From the NCBI RefSeq assembly GCF_023091745.1, contig NC_068911.1:161496004-161560003 (forward strand): a DNA stretch of 64,000 nucleotides, read 5' to 3'. Position 1 is the stretch's first letter, and each line of letters opens with the position of its first letter. This document shows positions 10,017 to 21,496 of the stretch, piece after piece. Under the pieces are notes generated by a model. It was not told the origin of the DNA. It made no database searches and was given only the letters and a program-made list of their open reading frames with translations. The translations under genes were made by a program, and so were the position numbers. This stretch comes from Budorcas taxicolor. Lineage: Eukaryota; Chordata; Mammalia; Artiodactyla; Bovidae.

Positions 10017-11530
10017 TACTTATTGCCAATATATCACCAAAAATGCTAATTGACTTTCTATTTTATGAAAGTTCTTATGAAGTCATAAATAAAATAAAAC
10101 TGATTAGCAAGACGGCAGAGAAAAAACTTCAGCAGCATAAACACTGATGTCTGATTTCAGGAAACATAGAGAAATAAATATTTTGTGTCATTGATTCTAC
10201 TTTTCATTTTTAATGATTTCCACTTTTCCGATATTTCCTTTCATATATCTATTTTGTTACATAGACTTATCTGTGCACTCTACTAAGTGGCCAGTTTATG
10301 TCTCCAGAGTCACGGAAATTTCACTAAGCAGCATAGAAACCAGAAACTGGGCTTTTTTCTTTTTCACTCTTTCTTGCTAGATACAATGGAGCAGCGTAGA
10401 CAAAAGGTAACGCTAGGGATACCTTGATAAACTCAAAGTAGCTGACAGATCTCTAACACAAGAACAAACACCACCAAAAGCCCTCAGTCTCATTTTTATT
10501 TATTTATATTTGCACTCTCTTATCATTTGATTTTTTATTACTCAACGCTTGTCAGTGTTACTACTTAATTTCAATTCATGGCTTCAGTTTCCAGATCTGG
10601 AAACAGCGAACGAAATTAAGTTTGGAAGTCACTGACGTTCAGCTTTTTTTTTAAGCTGACCTCTAACAAAATTGTCAGAAATGGTATTTCCTATAGAACA
10701 GGAAGCATTCCATTCATCCATGTAATAGAATGAGAGTTAGCTTCTGTTCATATCTTTAATGAGGTGTGTTCTCTTCTTCCAGACTGACAAATACACAAAG
10801 GGAAAAAACAGAAATCCAATCATGCAGATGAGAACAGTAGAGTGCTTTTTAAAACATTAGCCAAGCCATGGAATTTCTGTGGTTAAAGTCATAAATAGTC
10901 CCTAGAGAAGCCATTGATAATCACCATTTGGCCTGAATGGAGTCCTTCAGTCAATGCATGCTGTTTTCGTTTTTCCTTTTTATTTTTTTAATTACCTGAT
11001 TCACTGTTTTTGTTGTGGTCCCCTGAGGCTTTGCCTTCTCCTGTGGAATTTTCTTGACTAGAATCCCATGAGATGACATTTCTTCTAATTAGATTTCTTG
11101 GCTGTTAGAGATTATTATGCTAGAAAACACACATTCCTTCCTCTTTCCCTTTTCCGATATTTCTATCCTGCCCTTGTGTTTTTATTTATGCAAGATGCAA
11201 GCCAGATGTTATATTAATAAGAGAGCTGACTTTCCTCAAGGAGCTATTCATCAGCCCAGAAGTAGACCCTGTTGCAATTTCTGGGAATTCTTCAAATTCT
11301 TTCCTTACTTTTTTTTTTTTTTCGCTTTAAGTACCAAATTTTGGAAGATACACTTGAAAGCAATATTACTGTAAGTATAGAATTACTTCTGTTTACTGGG
11401 AATGTTGATGGAGATGGGGAGTTTTCACAGTTAAATTTTAAAGTTAAAGAAGAAAGAATTGAAATTAGGAACAATATCTTATAAATGTAGGTAGCATATC
11501 ACATTTCATGTGTATAAACTTTTTGAAAAC
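10017..11530. other. No gene seen, 1.5 kb
   Basis: Apparently unique, AT-rich sequence with a T-run near 11309-11322. Frames of 60-85 codons at 11117-11484 overlap each other in different frames and look like chance. Confidence 0.45.
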
Positions 11531-11640
11531 TTAATTGCTGTTGTTCAGTGGCAGAGTCATGTCCGACTCTTGGTCATTCCATGGACTGCAGCATGCCAGG
11601 CTTCCCAGTCCTTCACTATCTCCCAGAGTTTGCTCATACT
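11531..11640 (-). mobile_element. BovB-derived SINE fragment, AAC-tail type
   Basis: Reverse complement of the BovB/Bov-A 3' end of the older type (TGCTGTTGTTCAGTGGCAGA ... CTATCTCCCAGAGTTTGCTC). Only about 110 bases remain. Confidence 0.8.
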
Positions 11641-12481
11641 TATTAAATTAATTTAATTGAAAACTTAAATAGAATAAAGATGCCATATCAGAGCAAGGGA
11701 GTATCTTACACAGTGAAGTCCAGATTCTTTGTTATTTGAAATGTGTATATTAAAATATAAAGAATTAAATATTTCATTTTTGCCACAAACATAATTCCAT
11801 AAAATGAAAAATATTAAAGCAAAACAGAAAGAGCTTATTATACTCTTCAGATGAATACATCTTCCAGGGCACAAAAATATTTTTTTAACAACCACAGTTA
11901 AATTCATTATGATTCCAAAAATAATCTCTTAAAACAGACATGAGATCCTTAAACTAGCAAACATCCCAGGAACACTCAATAAAAGTTTTGGAAATCTTTT
12001 TTACATCCTCAGAAGGCTTATTCTGTGTCTTTCCATGCTGGTTTTGATTCTTAAATTAACTGATCAGACAAAGGAGGTTATCTGAAGTCCATGACCATGT
12101 GTAAGACTTGAACCTGGAGAACAATGCAGTACTTCCACCTTTCAACAGGTTGTCCAGGCACTCATAAGCTGTGTGTATTATTCATAAGTTGAAGCATAAT
12201 TTTTATTTTTATTTATACCATTATTTTAAAAATCAAAATGTATGGATAGCCCCAGCAACACTGCTGGCTCCCCTAGTGCTATAGCAAGCAGGAGTTGATA
12301 ACTCACCCTTGATTTCACTAAGCTAGTTCTGGTAGTAGTTGTCTGCAACTAAAAATCAAGTCCTTACTGTCTCAAGAACTCCCAGACCTTCTATTCTATA
12401 TCTGCTGTGCTAGCATCCATAGAGACAGTGTGGACACTCTCTCTTCTCATCGTTGGCCTTCTTTACCGTTATTCCTTGCGT
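11641..12481. other. No gene seen
   Basis: AT-rich sequence. The 80-codon minus frame at 11665-11907 has no recognisable features and no support. Confidence 0.4.
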
Positions 12482-12690
12482 GTGTTAGCTGCTCAGTCAT
12501 GTCCAACTCTTTGCGACCTAATGGATTGTGGTCTGCCAGGCTCCTCTGTCCATGGGATTTTTCAGGCAAGAATACTGGAGTGGGTAGCTATTCCCTTCTC
12601 CAGGGGATCTTCCTGACCCAGGGATCAACCCAGGTCTCCTGCATTGCAGACAGATTCCTTATAGTCTGAACCACCAAGGAAGCCCTTCCC
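12482..12690 (-). mobile_element. Bov-tA SINE
   Basis: Full-length reverse-strand copy: Bov-A 3' end (GTTAGCTGCTCAGTCATGTC) at left, tRNA-derived head (TCTCCTGCATTGCAGACAGA ... CCACCAAGGAAGCCC) at right. The overlapping 69- and 79-codon frames here are SINE sequence, not genes. Confidence 0.92.
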
Positions 12691-12699
12691 TGTCATCAT

Positions 12700-13965
12700 T
12701 AAAAACCTCAGCTTTGATCTCATATCTGTCCTCCTTAAACACTGCTTTCCAGAATTCTAAACTCTGCTGTCCTTCCTAGTTCACTGGCTGCTCCATCTCC
12801 GTCTCCTTTGTTGATTTGTCTTCATCTGTCTGACCTCTTATTATTAGAGTTCCCCAGGTTTCAGGCCTTGGACATCTACCCTAACTACTGCATTCCTTTG
12901 GTACCATCACCCAAGCCTGCATGCCATGCTGATTCCAAAATGTAAATCTTCACTCTGTTTTTCTCTCTTTAACTCCATACTTTTATATCCCATTGGCCTC
13001 TCCGCACAGCCACTCCAGTGTCTAGAGGTGTTGCAATAGCATGCATTAGGTATCACCTGACGGCTAGCACTTCTCACTCCTTCACTGGTACCATCCAAGT
13101 TCCAGCTATAACTATCTATTCCTTGAACAATTAAAGTAGACTCCAAACCCATCTCCCTGAGGATCCATTTCTGTCCTACAGTCTATTCTTGACACCATGG
13201 ACAAAATGATCCTGATTTTTAAAGAAAGATAAATCAAGTCACTCAACAGCTGAATATCTTCCCAACTCACTCAGAGTTAAGCCCAATGTGTTTACATTGA
13301 CCATGGAGGCCTGACCTCATTCATTAGGTTTTTGTTGACCTGAGTTCCTGTCCTCTCACCCCTCACTTGACCTCAGTCACATGTTATCCAGATGCTCCTT
13401 GCCAGGGACTCTCCCACTTCAAGTCTTTGGCACATGCTTCTTTCTCTGCCTGAAATGTTTCTCTGCCAATGTCTGTGTGGGCTGCCTACTCATCACCATT
13501 CCATCCTAGTTCATTTCTCTTTGTCACACTTGCTGCCATGTGGTGTTTAAAATGCTCAGATGTCTTATTTACTTATTTTATTTATTGCCTGTCACCACCC
13601 CTTGGTGGCTCAGGTGATGAAGAATCTGCCTGCAATGCAAGAGACCCAGGCTCAATCCCTGTGTTGGGACAATCCTCTGGAGAAGGGAAATGGCAATCCA
13701 CTCCAGTCTTCTTGCCTGGAGAATCCCATGGACAGAGGATCCTAATGGGTTACAGTTCGTAGATAGCAAATAGTTGGAAATGACTGTGTGACTAACACTT
13801 TCACTTTTCACCACCCTCATACAAAACAATGTAAACTCTACAAGTGCAGGAATTGTTTGCCTTTGTTGTTCACTGATTTCTCCTTGTCCCCTAAAATAAT
13901 GCCTGGCAATACAGTGCTTACTCAGTAAAGAAGCATTGAGTGAATGAATTTCAGATAGTCTTGAA
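12700..13965 (+). mobile_element. L2 LINE, old, split by a Bov-tA
   Basis: Degenerate L2 in plus orientation. The ORF2 end is recognised by AGAGTTCCCCAGGTTTCAGG and the diverged CTGATTCCAAAATGTAAATC block. Later come CTTCTTTCTCTGCCTGAAAT and the 3' end (ACTCTACAAGTGCAGGAATT, AATGCCTGGCAATACAGTGC, then TGAGTGAATGAAT). A Bov-tA lies inside at 13601-13807. No open frame survives. Confidence 0.75.
13592..13816 (+). mobile_element. Bov-tA SINE inside L2, 9-base target-site duplication
   Basis: SINE body 13601-13807, starting at TTGGTGGCTCAGGTGATGAA and ending in AACACTTTCACTTT. Perfect flanking copies of TCACCACCC (13592-13600 and 13808-13816). L2 sequence is continuous across the site once the SINE is removed, so the SINE is younger. 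Confidence 0.92.
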
Positions 13966-14097
13966 ATCAAAGATATGATCTATCTGATGGCAAACATAAA
14001 ATGACAACCTGCAGCATTCATGGTTGTGTGTTCAGTGCTACAGTGAACAAAAGTAAAGGATAGCTGCCTTCAGAGGAACTTTAAGAAGTTATATTCC

Positions 14098-15034
14098 TGG
14101 GTTCCCTGGTGGTCCATTGGTTAAGAACCCACCTGCCTATGCAGGGGACACAAGTTCAATCCCTGGTTAGGGAAGATCCCACATGCGGCTGCAGAGCAAT
14201 GCAGCCCACGCACCATTAACTACTGAGCCCACATGCTGCAGCTACTGAAGTCCATGCTCCTAAAGCCCATGCTCCCCAACAAGAGAAGCCGCTGCAATAA
14301 GAAACCCACACCCCAATGTTCATCGCAGCACTGTTTACAATAGCCAGGACATGGAAGCAACCTAGATGTCCATCGGCAGATGAATGGATAAGAAAGCTGT
14401 GGTACCTATACACAATGGAGTATTACTCAGCTATTAAAAAGGATGCATTTAAATCAGTTCTAATGAGGTGGATGAAACTGGAGCCTATTATACAGAATGA
14501 AGTAAGTCAGAAAGAAAAACACCAATACAGTATATTAATGCATATATATATGGAATCTAGAAAGACGGTAACAATGACCCTCTATGCGAGACAGCAAAAG
14601 AGACACAGATGTAAAGAACAGACTGTTGGACTCTGTGGGAGAAGGTGAGGGTGGGATGATTTGAGAGAATAGCATTGAAACATGTATATTATCATATGTG
14701 AAATACATTGCCAGTCCAGGTTCAATGCATGAGGCAAGGTGCTCAGGGCTGGTGCACTGGGATGAACCTGAGGGATGGGATGGGGAGGGAGGTGGGAGGG
14801 AGGGTCAGAATGGGGACACATGTACACCCGTGGCTGATTCATGTGAATGTATGGCAAAAACCACCACAATATTGTAACTAGCCTCCAATTAAAATAGGGG
14901 GAAAAAAGAAAGAAAGAAACTCACACACAGTGACTAGAGAGTAGCCCCCTTTTGCTGCAACTAGAGAAAGCCCACAGGTGGCAGGGAAGACACAGCACAG
15001 CCAAAGAAATTAAATAAATAAATAAGTTTTTAAA
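14098..15034 (+). mobile_element. CHR-type tRNA-derived SINE split by L1
   Basis: Left part 14098-14311: head GGGTTCCCTGGTGGTCCATT, B-box-like AGTTCAATCC, then the repetitive CCCACATGCTGCAGCTACTG body. Right part 14927-15034: GTAGCCCCCTTTTGCTGCAA, CAACTAGAGAAAGCCC and an AAATAAATAAAT tail. The SINE is flanked by near-matching 12-base sequences, AAGTTATATTCC (14086-14097) and AACTTATACTCC (15035-15046), with two differences. The body resembles the cetartiodactyl CHR-1 family. Confidence 0.82.
14299..14926 (+). mobile_element. Ruminant L1 3' end inserted in the CHR SINE
   Basis: L1 body about 14312-14913. It has the ORF2 end (GCAGCACTGTTTACAATAGC, GGATGAAACTGGAGCCTATT), the G-rich 3' UTR (GGAGGGAGGTGGGAGGGAGG), CACCACAATATTGTAAC and an A-rich tail. 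Flanked by AAGAAACCCACAC (14299-14311) and AAGAAACTCACAC (14914-14926), one difference, which is its target-site duplication. The 110-codon frame 14316-14648 is L1 ORF2. Confidence 0.92.
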
Positions 15035-15046
15035 AACTTATACTCC

Positions 15047-15639
15047 GTTGTGGGATTTTAGACACATCTTTATAGAACACAAGTAACCCAACATAACACA
15101 GAACAATAGCATATAAGAATCACAATTGTTCATATATCACTGCTATCTTTTGAAACAAGACGTAAATATATCATTCTAAACTCTATTTTTTGAAAGCAAG
15201 TCCCAACTCTATTCATTTGTCAGAAACACATTCACATGTCAACATACAAGATGACCACAAAATAAATATTTAATTAAATTTCATTTATTCAAATATTTAT
15301 TCAAGAAATAGATTCTGTGAGCCTTTCATGTACAAGACAGAGCTCCAAAGACATAGGCTCTGATTGTGGATGAGAAGGGCCAGGAACTTGCACTTACAGA
15401 GCCTATCATGGTTTTCTTGGGCTTTGACCCAACTAACTGATGAGGGAAAACTAAAAAATTTTCCTTGTTTTTGTTCATCACGGAAGCACACTTCCCTTTA
15501 TAACTGGAGTATCTTCAAAGTCTACTTGTCAAACATTGTGAGTTATATGAGGAAGCAGAATATGGGTACAAGGGCAGTGAAAGGCAGCTCCCTATTTCAT
15601 GAAAAGTTAAATATATACTTACAAATATAACCTACAAGC
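15047..15639. other. No gene seen
   Basis: AT-rich sequence. The frame at 15364-15630 (88 codons) has no recognised motif. Confidence 0.4.
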
Positions 15640-16204
15640 TTCACTCCAGTAGAAATGAACAGCAATCATAGAAAGACTAGTACCTGAATACTCAGAACAG
15701 CTAAATTAGTAATATCCAAACACTGAAAATAATCCAGTGTCCCTCAGCAGTTCAATGAGTAAACAAATTGTGGTATAGCCATACAATGAAATAATAATGA
15801 GTAATACAAAGAGCAAACTATTGATGCATGCAACAATTTGGGTGGATCTCAGAAGCGTCATGCTAAATGGGGAAAAAGATACAAAGAGAATGATGTAATT
15901 CCATTTATATAAATTCTCGAAAGTGCAAATGAATCCATAGGAACAGAAAGCAGATCAGTCATTGCCTGAAAACACAAATAAAGGAAAATGAGGATTGCGA
16001 AAGGGATCAAGGAACCTTTTAAGAATAATAGAAATATTTGTTATCCTCATTGTGGTGCTCTTTTATGAGAGTATTCACCTACTAATATTCATCAAATTAT
16101 GCCCTTTAAATATGTACATTTTCTTGTACAAAAGTTATACCTCAATAATGCTATTTTTAAAATATACATACCATCCAAATATTATTAAAAAAAAAAAAAA
16201 AGAA
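15640..16204 (+). mobile_element. L1M-type 3' end with poly-A
   Basis: Old L1: GTGGTATAGCCATACAATGA, CATGCTAAATGGGGAAAAAG, TGATGTAATTCCATTTATAT and GAACAGAAAGCAGATCAGTC follow in the order expected for the ORF2 end and 3' UTR of older L1. It ends with an A-run at about 16187-16201. Confidence 0.75.
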
Positions 16205-16241
16205 TTTTAAAACCACACCTCCCCCCAAGAAAAAGCAGTGG

Positions 16242-16290
16242 CTGAAGCACCTAGCAGTGTTTGGTACATATTGGTGCTAAATACATCATT
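16242..16290 (+). mobile_element. L2 3' end fragment
   Basis: CACCTAGCAGTGTTTGGTAC and ATTGGTGCTAAATAC match the conserved L2 3' terminus. Only about 45 bases. Confidence 0.5.
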
Positions 16291-16319
16291 GTTGAAAAAT
16301 ACACATCTGTAAATAACTG

Positions 16320-16550
16320 TTAGCACTTACATAATGCTTACCATCTATCAGTAACATTTGTTAATTTAATTAATATAAATTCTATAAAGCAAATTTTATT
16401 ACTACAGCAATTTAAAAAATATTGTGCAACTGTCTTCTATGTTAGGTTAGGACACCAAGAGCTTATTCTTCAAGGTTATCCAGCCGGTAACTTGCAGAAC
16501 TGAGTCCACACATGCAGTCTGTCTCCAGATGCATGTCTTTTTCCTACAAC
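16320..16550 (+). mobile_element. MIR SINE, degenerate
   Basis: Order of motifs fits MIR: an opening of the TTAGCACTTACATAATGCTT type, a central TTTTATTACTACAGCAATTT, then AACTTGCAGAACTGAGTCCA and CAGTCTGTCTCCAGATGCAT. Confidence 0.55.
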
Positions 16551-16589
16551 ATACCACCATAAAAGAAACAAAAGAAGAAATTAAAGAAT

Positions 16590-17560
16590 CCAGAAAAGAG
16601 GCTTCTCTGTGTGCTTGGCAGTCAGGGAAGTCTTTTTAAAAAGACTGGATGTTTGCTGAGCTTTCAAAGGTAGGGAAATTTTGGAAAAAGAGAAGAGTAA
16701 AAGTGTATCTCAGACAAAGTTGATGCTGTCAGGCATGAAAGAACCCGAGAAGGTATTTGTCCAGTCTTTGGTGACATTCCTTACAGCATGTGTTAGATCA
16801 AAGTCCACTGACATTTTATCTTATAAATATTGCATGCAGGATATAAATTGTCAGATCAGTGGGGAAGAAGAGCAAGAGGAGGTGATTTCTCCCATGGCAG
16901 GAAAGGAATAAAAGATGGAGCTAGAGCTGACTGTTCAATGATGAATGTGGCAATCTTTTTCTTTAATGTATGGTATGACTGAGAAAAGGGGAAATGATGA
17001 GCCTTGGAGGCTCACATTAACAAGGAAAAGGAAATATTGCTTTCACAGGGTCACATGCCCACACCAAAATTGGTTGCCAGAATTAGGAATTAAGAAGAAC
17101 AAAAATACTACTCTTGGGATTTGACCATGGTGGTGAAGATGATGTTAACCAGACATCCAGGAGGACAAATACAGTGCATATATTCATGTCTAAAGAAACC
17201 AAGAGACATCTTTCATGAGAGCAAACTACAAGGAAAGGGCAGCCAAAGGGAGGGAAGGTCACGCAAGGTGCCTGAAGAAGCAGATAAGACCAGATGCAAC
17301 TCTTGAGAAAGCTTGCAAAGCAAGGCTAACAAGTGAGGAATGGAAGGAGGTGATCAGACTTGTGGCAGAGGCTGAATCAGTGCTGATATGAAGAGGACTG
17401 AAAAAACAAGTGGACATTAAGAGACATCATGTGGATATACCCTGCTTGTAGGAAGTGATCTGCCAATGGAGAAGTGAGAAGAGACACACTCCACATGACG
17501 GACAAGGTGGCTGCTACCAATTTGAGTAGTTGGGAAGAATAGCACCAAGATAACTTCATT
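16590..17560 (-). mobile_element. Possible degenerate L2; no gene
   Basis: Weak reverse-strand L2 signals: GCAGTCAGGGAAGTCTTTTT and TTGCTGAGCTTTCAAAGGTA near 16616-16670, and GGTGATCAGACTTG near 17350. The stretch between holds short frames (16681-16911, 17121-17306) without recognised domains. Confidence 0.35.
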
Positions 17561-17708
17561 CTCACATAAAATTGTACATTGTAAAATAATTTCTGCTAGC
17601 CTAAAATACAATCCATGGTTTCCACCAAGCCTCCTAAGAGGAATTTAACATTTTACAAATATGTGCAATGAAAATCTACCCTCTTTAAAGTGTATTCAAA
17701 ATAACTCT

Positions 17709-17825
17709 TGGGACTTCCTTGGTGGTCCAGGGGTTAAGACTTCTCCTTCCAAAGCTGGGAGCACGGGTTCAATCCCTGGTCAGGGCACTAAGATCCCACA
17801 TGCCTCACAGCCAGAAATACAAAAC
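17709..17825 (+). mobile_element. CHR-2-type tRNA-derived SINE
   Basis: Head GGGACTTCCTTGGTGGTCCA, B-box-like GGGTTCAATCCCTGGTCAGG, then CACTAAGATCCCACATGCC and a short A-rich end. Typical cetartiodactyl form. Confidence 0.9.
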
Positions 17826-18189
17826 ATAAAACAGAAGCAATATTGTAACAATTTCAGTAGAGACTTTAAAATGCCACATAAAAACAATCTTAAAAAAATT
17901 AAATCTCAATAGAGACTATTAGCAAGTGAAAATCATCAGTACATTAAGAATATAATAATAATAAATAATCTAGTGATCTTCATTGTAGTATTATAAGAAT
18001 GGATCACTGATAAATATATATTAATGTAATTCACTATAATAATTGTTCAAAAGTAAAAAAATTGCAACACCCATTATTTATGAGAAAAAAAAAATTTTAA
18101 CCATGGTAACATAAGGATAAGCCTTTAATATGTCTTTATCAAACTAAAGGCCCAAATTATACAAAATAAGAAGCAGTGGAAATTTTCCT
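17826..18189. other. No gene seen
   Basis: Very AT-rich, no recognised element. Confidence 0.4.
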
Positions 18190-18880
18190 CTTAAAAACTG
18201 AGATGACTGTTATGAATGAAAAAAAGAATTGAGGTATGTAAACAGGAAAAGACAGAGATTTTTTGCAGATAATATGATCATTTACTCAGAACACTCAAGA
18301 AACTCAGAAAGCCATTAGAATAAAAGAAATCAGTAAAATCTATGTGTCTGTAGCTATGTCTATATCAGGTATTAAAACAAGTTGGTATAATGAAAGAAAC
18401 AATTACAAAGAAGAAAGTAAATTATCAAAGACTATCTGTTTTATGCAAAATGCATATTAAAAAAACTTAAAATACTATTTAGGTACCCAAAAGACTTAAA
18501 GAAAATATATATCATAATCTTAGATAAGAAAACTCAAATGTCATTAAACTACCAACTTTCTAATTTAACCTGTAAATTTGTAACATTCCCAAGAAAATGA
18601 CTAGGCCTTAAAAATTAGGCAAGCCAATTCTAAAGCTGACATAGAAAATCAACAAGAAAATATACCCACATAATATTTGAGTGAGTTTAATGAATTCCAT
18701 TAGAAAGTGTAATTGATTACTATGCTGTCTTATTGTGAATACACAGATAGATCAAAGAAAGAATATATAAATAGACCCAAAGAGATGAGCAATTTTGTTT
18801 TAGGATCTTTCTACCAGTACATATAATAGGAATTATTTAGTAAATGGTGATGAGGCAATTGGTTAGCCATCTAACCAACA
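18190..18880 (+). mobile_element. Degenerate L1M ORF2 segment
   Basis: Successive weak matches to L1 ORF2: GCAGATAATATGATCATTTA (the DNA behind the L1 reverse transcriptase active site), GCCAATTCTAAAGCTGACAT, AAATAGACCCAAAGAGATGA, and AAATGGTGATGAGGCAATTG with TTAGCCATC. All frames are broken. Confidence 0.55.
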
Positions 18881-19284
18881 CTGAATTACTATATCACTGC
18901 AATAAAGTTCGTATTTATAGTTTAGTACAGTGCATGACTTAATGCCATCACATTCTTCCTAGTGAAAGTGCTTGTAAAGAGTGAAATGGCCAACTGTTCA
19001 CACATAGGCAAAGAGAGAAGGCTTGAGACTAATGGCTGTTGGCAGCATTTTAGCTTTCCCCAGTAGAACACAGACAACACAGAGCAGGCTCGAGAGCAGA
19101 CAGTGAGAAAACACTGCCCAGGTGCTAGAAGTCTCAGCGCCCCGCTTGAAGTTGGTCATAGTGCTCCCTTAACCCTTAAGTTGACTCATTCGGGTTTTGC
19201 TTCTTCCCTTGGTTCTCACTTTCTATTATATTTATTTCAATGCTATTTCCTATGCTGTAAACTACACATTGGCAAAGAGTTTAT
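18881..19284. other. No gene seen
   Basis: No recognised repeat. The 66-codon frame at 19103-19303 runs into the neighbouring SINE and is unlikely to be coding. Confidence 0.4.
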
Positions 19285-19498
19285 TCACTGGAAAAGACCT
19301 TAATGCCGGGGAAGATTGAAGGCAAAAAGAGAAGGGGGGCGGCAGAGAATGAGATGGTTAGATAACATCACGGAATCAACGGACATGAATTGGAGCAAAC
19401 TTCGGGAGATGGAGAGGACTGGAGAGCCTGGTATGCTGTGGTCCATGGGGTCTCAAACAGTCAGACGCAAGCTAGCAACTGAACAATAACAGCAACAA
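19285..19498 (+). mobile_element. BovB-derived SINE, AAC-tail type
   Basis: CACTGGAAAAGACCTTAATG to the end GCAACTGAACAATAACAGCAAC. Diverged BovB 3' end with an AAC-rich tail rather than the AACTG tail of the younger copies. Confidence 0.85.
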
Positions 19499-19562
19499 AC
19501 TTAAAACCATTTTGGAGTAAATGATAGACTATTCATAGTTAGCATATGTTAATACAAGTTGT

Positions 19563-19604
19563 CCTTGTTGTTCAGTCACTAAGTCATGTCTGACTCTTTT
19601 ACAG
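19563..19604 (-). mobile_element. BovB/Bov-A 3' tip fragment
   Basis: About 40 bases: TTGTTGTTCAGTCACTAAGT then CATGTCTGACTC. Nothing else of the element remains. Confidence 0.65.
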
Positions 19605-20211
19605 ACACATAGTTTTAAATGTTCGCTTACCAAAGTGTTTCCATAAGACAGAACATGAAAATTCATTGTTCTTCCCAGGCATCAATACTCAAGCTGTCCA
19701 TTCAACTTGGTGAAATCATTCATCTATAATAGTCTGTAATTTGCTATTTTTAACCAAAGCGTTTTGTTTGTTTCCAGTGTTTGTGAAATAGTAAATCAAT
19801 TCATCTCTCTGAACATGAGCTCTAAATGATCAACCAGTGTGCTCCTTAAAGCTTACCTGGGAAATGATCATCACTTTCTAAAACCACCACACGATAACAA
19901 GATTCTGCCTTAATGCAAAGGCTGAAATGTAACGAAGGCTTTGTGGTACTATTTATGAATTGTTTAAGCCTCTGTCGCCAGCCTGAGTTTCATGCATTTT
20001 CAGGCTGCTGAATTATATCTTTGTACACTGTAAGAAAGCTCACCTAACATATTTTTTTACATAAGGGAGATAAACCCTGTTTGTGAGCTCTGCTGTGAAG
20101 GAGACTGAACACAATACTTGCTCATCGTCCCCGAGACTGTTCACCAAGCCTGAAATGTTATCAAATAATTACATGGTAGCAGTAGAAGCTGGCGTGTGCT
20201 TTCTGCGCTAT
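19605..20211. other. No gene seen
   Basis: Unique-looking sequence without recognised motifs. Confidence 0.4.
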
Positions 20212-20380
20212 TTTGCTGTTCAGTGGTGTCCTACTCTTGGCAACCCCACCGAATGCAGCATGCCAGGCTTTCCTGCCCTTCACTATCTCCCGAAGTTTGC
20301 TCAAACTCATGTCCATTGAGTCAATGATGCCATCCAACCATCTCATCCTCTGTCGCCCCTTCTCCCCCTTCTCCTTCTGT
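20212..20380 (-). mobile_element. BovB-derived SINE, AAC-tail type
   Basis: Reverse complement of the BovB 3' end: TTGCTGTTCAGTGGTGTCCT ... CCATCTCATCCTCTGTCGCC, truncated soon after. Short frames here are shadows. Confidence 0.85.
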
Positions 20381-20949
20381 GCTATTGGCTCATGTCAATT
20401 ATAACTTCTTGCAAACTGCTCCATCAACTTCTGCTAATTGTAGCATATATCTCCATGACAGAAGGGAAGCTCATCCTTCATTTACATTGCACTTTTCCCA
20501 AAGCCTAAGCATAGCAAATTCTGTCTTGACTAATTATAAATATCCTTCCCCTCAGAATATGACTGAGAGACCAAAGGATGTCTGCTTTCCTCCCTTTTCA
20601 TTAAAAGGGAGTTGCCATTCGACTAAATTGAATTTTCCTTTCATTCTCTGTGGATGAGTTAGCTTCATATCTCTGCAAGCACATAAATCTTATGCATCCA
20701 GCTGTTGCCTATTAGGCTGCTCAGGGCAGCTCTGTCCTTTCACCAACCAAGTGGGAAGCTTTGGGACCAACCCAGGACAAAGTCAACATATGCAGAGCTT
20801 TGTCAGTTCCCCTTGACTTCCTTCTACTTCCTAATCACCAGGAAGCTTATTCCAGGACTGATTCAGGCTTGGATCATCTAGATCATTCCATACCCATTAA
20901 AACTTACCAGTCTTGTTGCTCAATCTTTCAGATTTACTAGACTTTCGCA
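20381..20949. other. No gene seen
   Basis: No recognised element. The 92-codon frame at 20379-20657 begins at the SINE edge and shows no domain. Confidence 0.4.
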
Positions 20950-21152
20950 ACCCTGATGCTGGGAAAAATTGAGAGCAAAAGGAGAGGGCAGAGGATGAGA
21001 TGGTTAGATAGCATCCCTGACTCAATTTAGATGGACTTGAGGAAACTCTGGGAGATAGTGGAGGATGGGGAAACCTGCTCTGCTGCCTTGGTTCACAAAC
21101 ATGGGGTCACAGAGAATCAGACATGACTTAGCTACTGAACAACAACAACCAA
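20950..21152 (+). mobile_element. BovB-derived SINE, AAC-tail type
   Basis: Runs from CAACCCTGATGCTGGGAAAA to AGCTACTGAACAACAACAAC. Plus-strand BovB 3' end, diverged, with an AAC tail. Confidence 0.85.
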
Positions 21153-21224
21153 CTCATTCTGTTCTGGCCAAAATTAAAGAAAGGAGTTAACTGCTTATGG
21201 ACTATGCTATCCTGACTTCCTGAA

Positions 21225-21496
21225 ATGCTTACCACTTATCATCACCCCAGCTCCCTTGGTAAGATTAGATGGCCTTCAGTCTCCGTTCATCCTCCCATGG
21301 CATCTTGTGACCACACATCAATTTGTATCGCAATTTTCTGTTTCCAAGTTAATCTTCTCAGTGAACTGAGCTCTTTAATGAAACATGCTAAGGCAATTAT
21401 ATATGTTTAATGTTATTCATCGTTTTATTCCTAGTGCTTAGAAGAGTGTCCAGTATATAATAGGTATCCAAAAATTACTTGATGAATAAATGAATC
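21225..21496 (+). mobile_element. L2 3' end
   Basis: GTTTTATTCCTAGTGCTTAG, GTCCAGTATATAATAGGTAT and TTACTTGATGAATAAATGAA form the typical L2 3' terminus. The upstream part (21225-21400) is only weakly L2-like. Confidence 0.6.

Noticed and set aside
12407..12669. Two overlapping frames of 69 and 79 codons
   Set aside because: Both lie in a Bov-tA on the opposite strand. The phrase LFATPWTVAHQAP-type seen in such frames is a typical translation artefact of this SINE.
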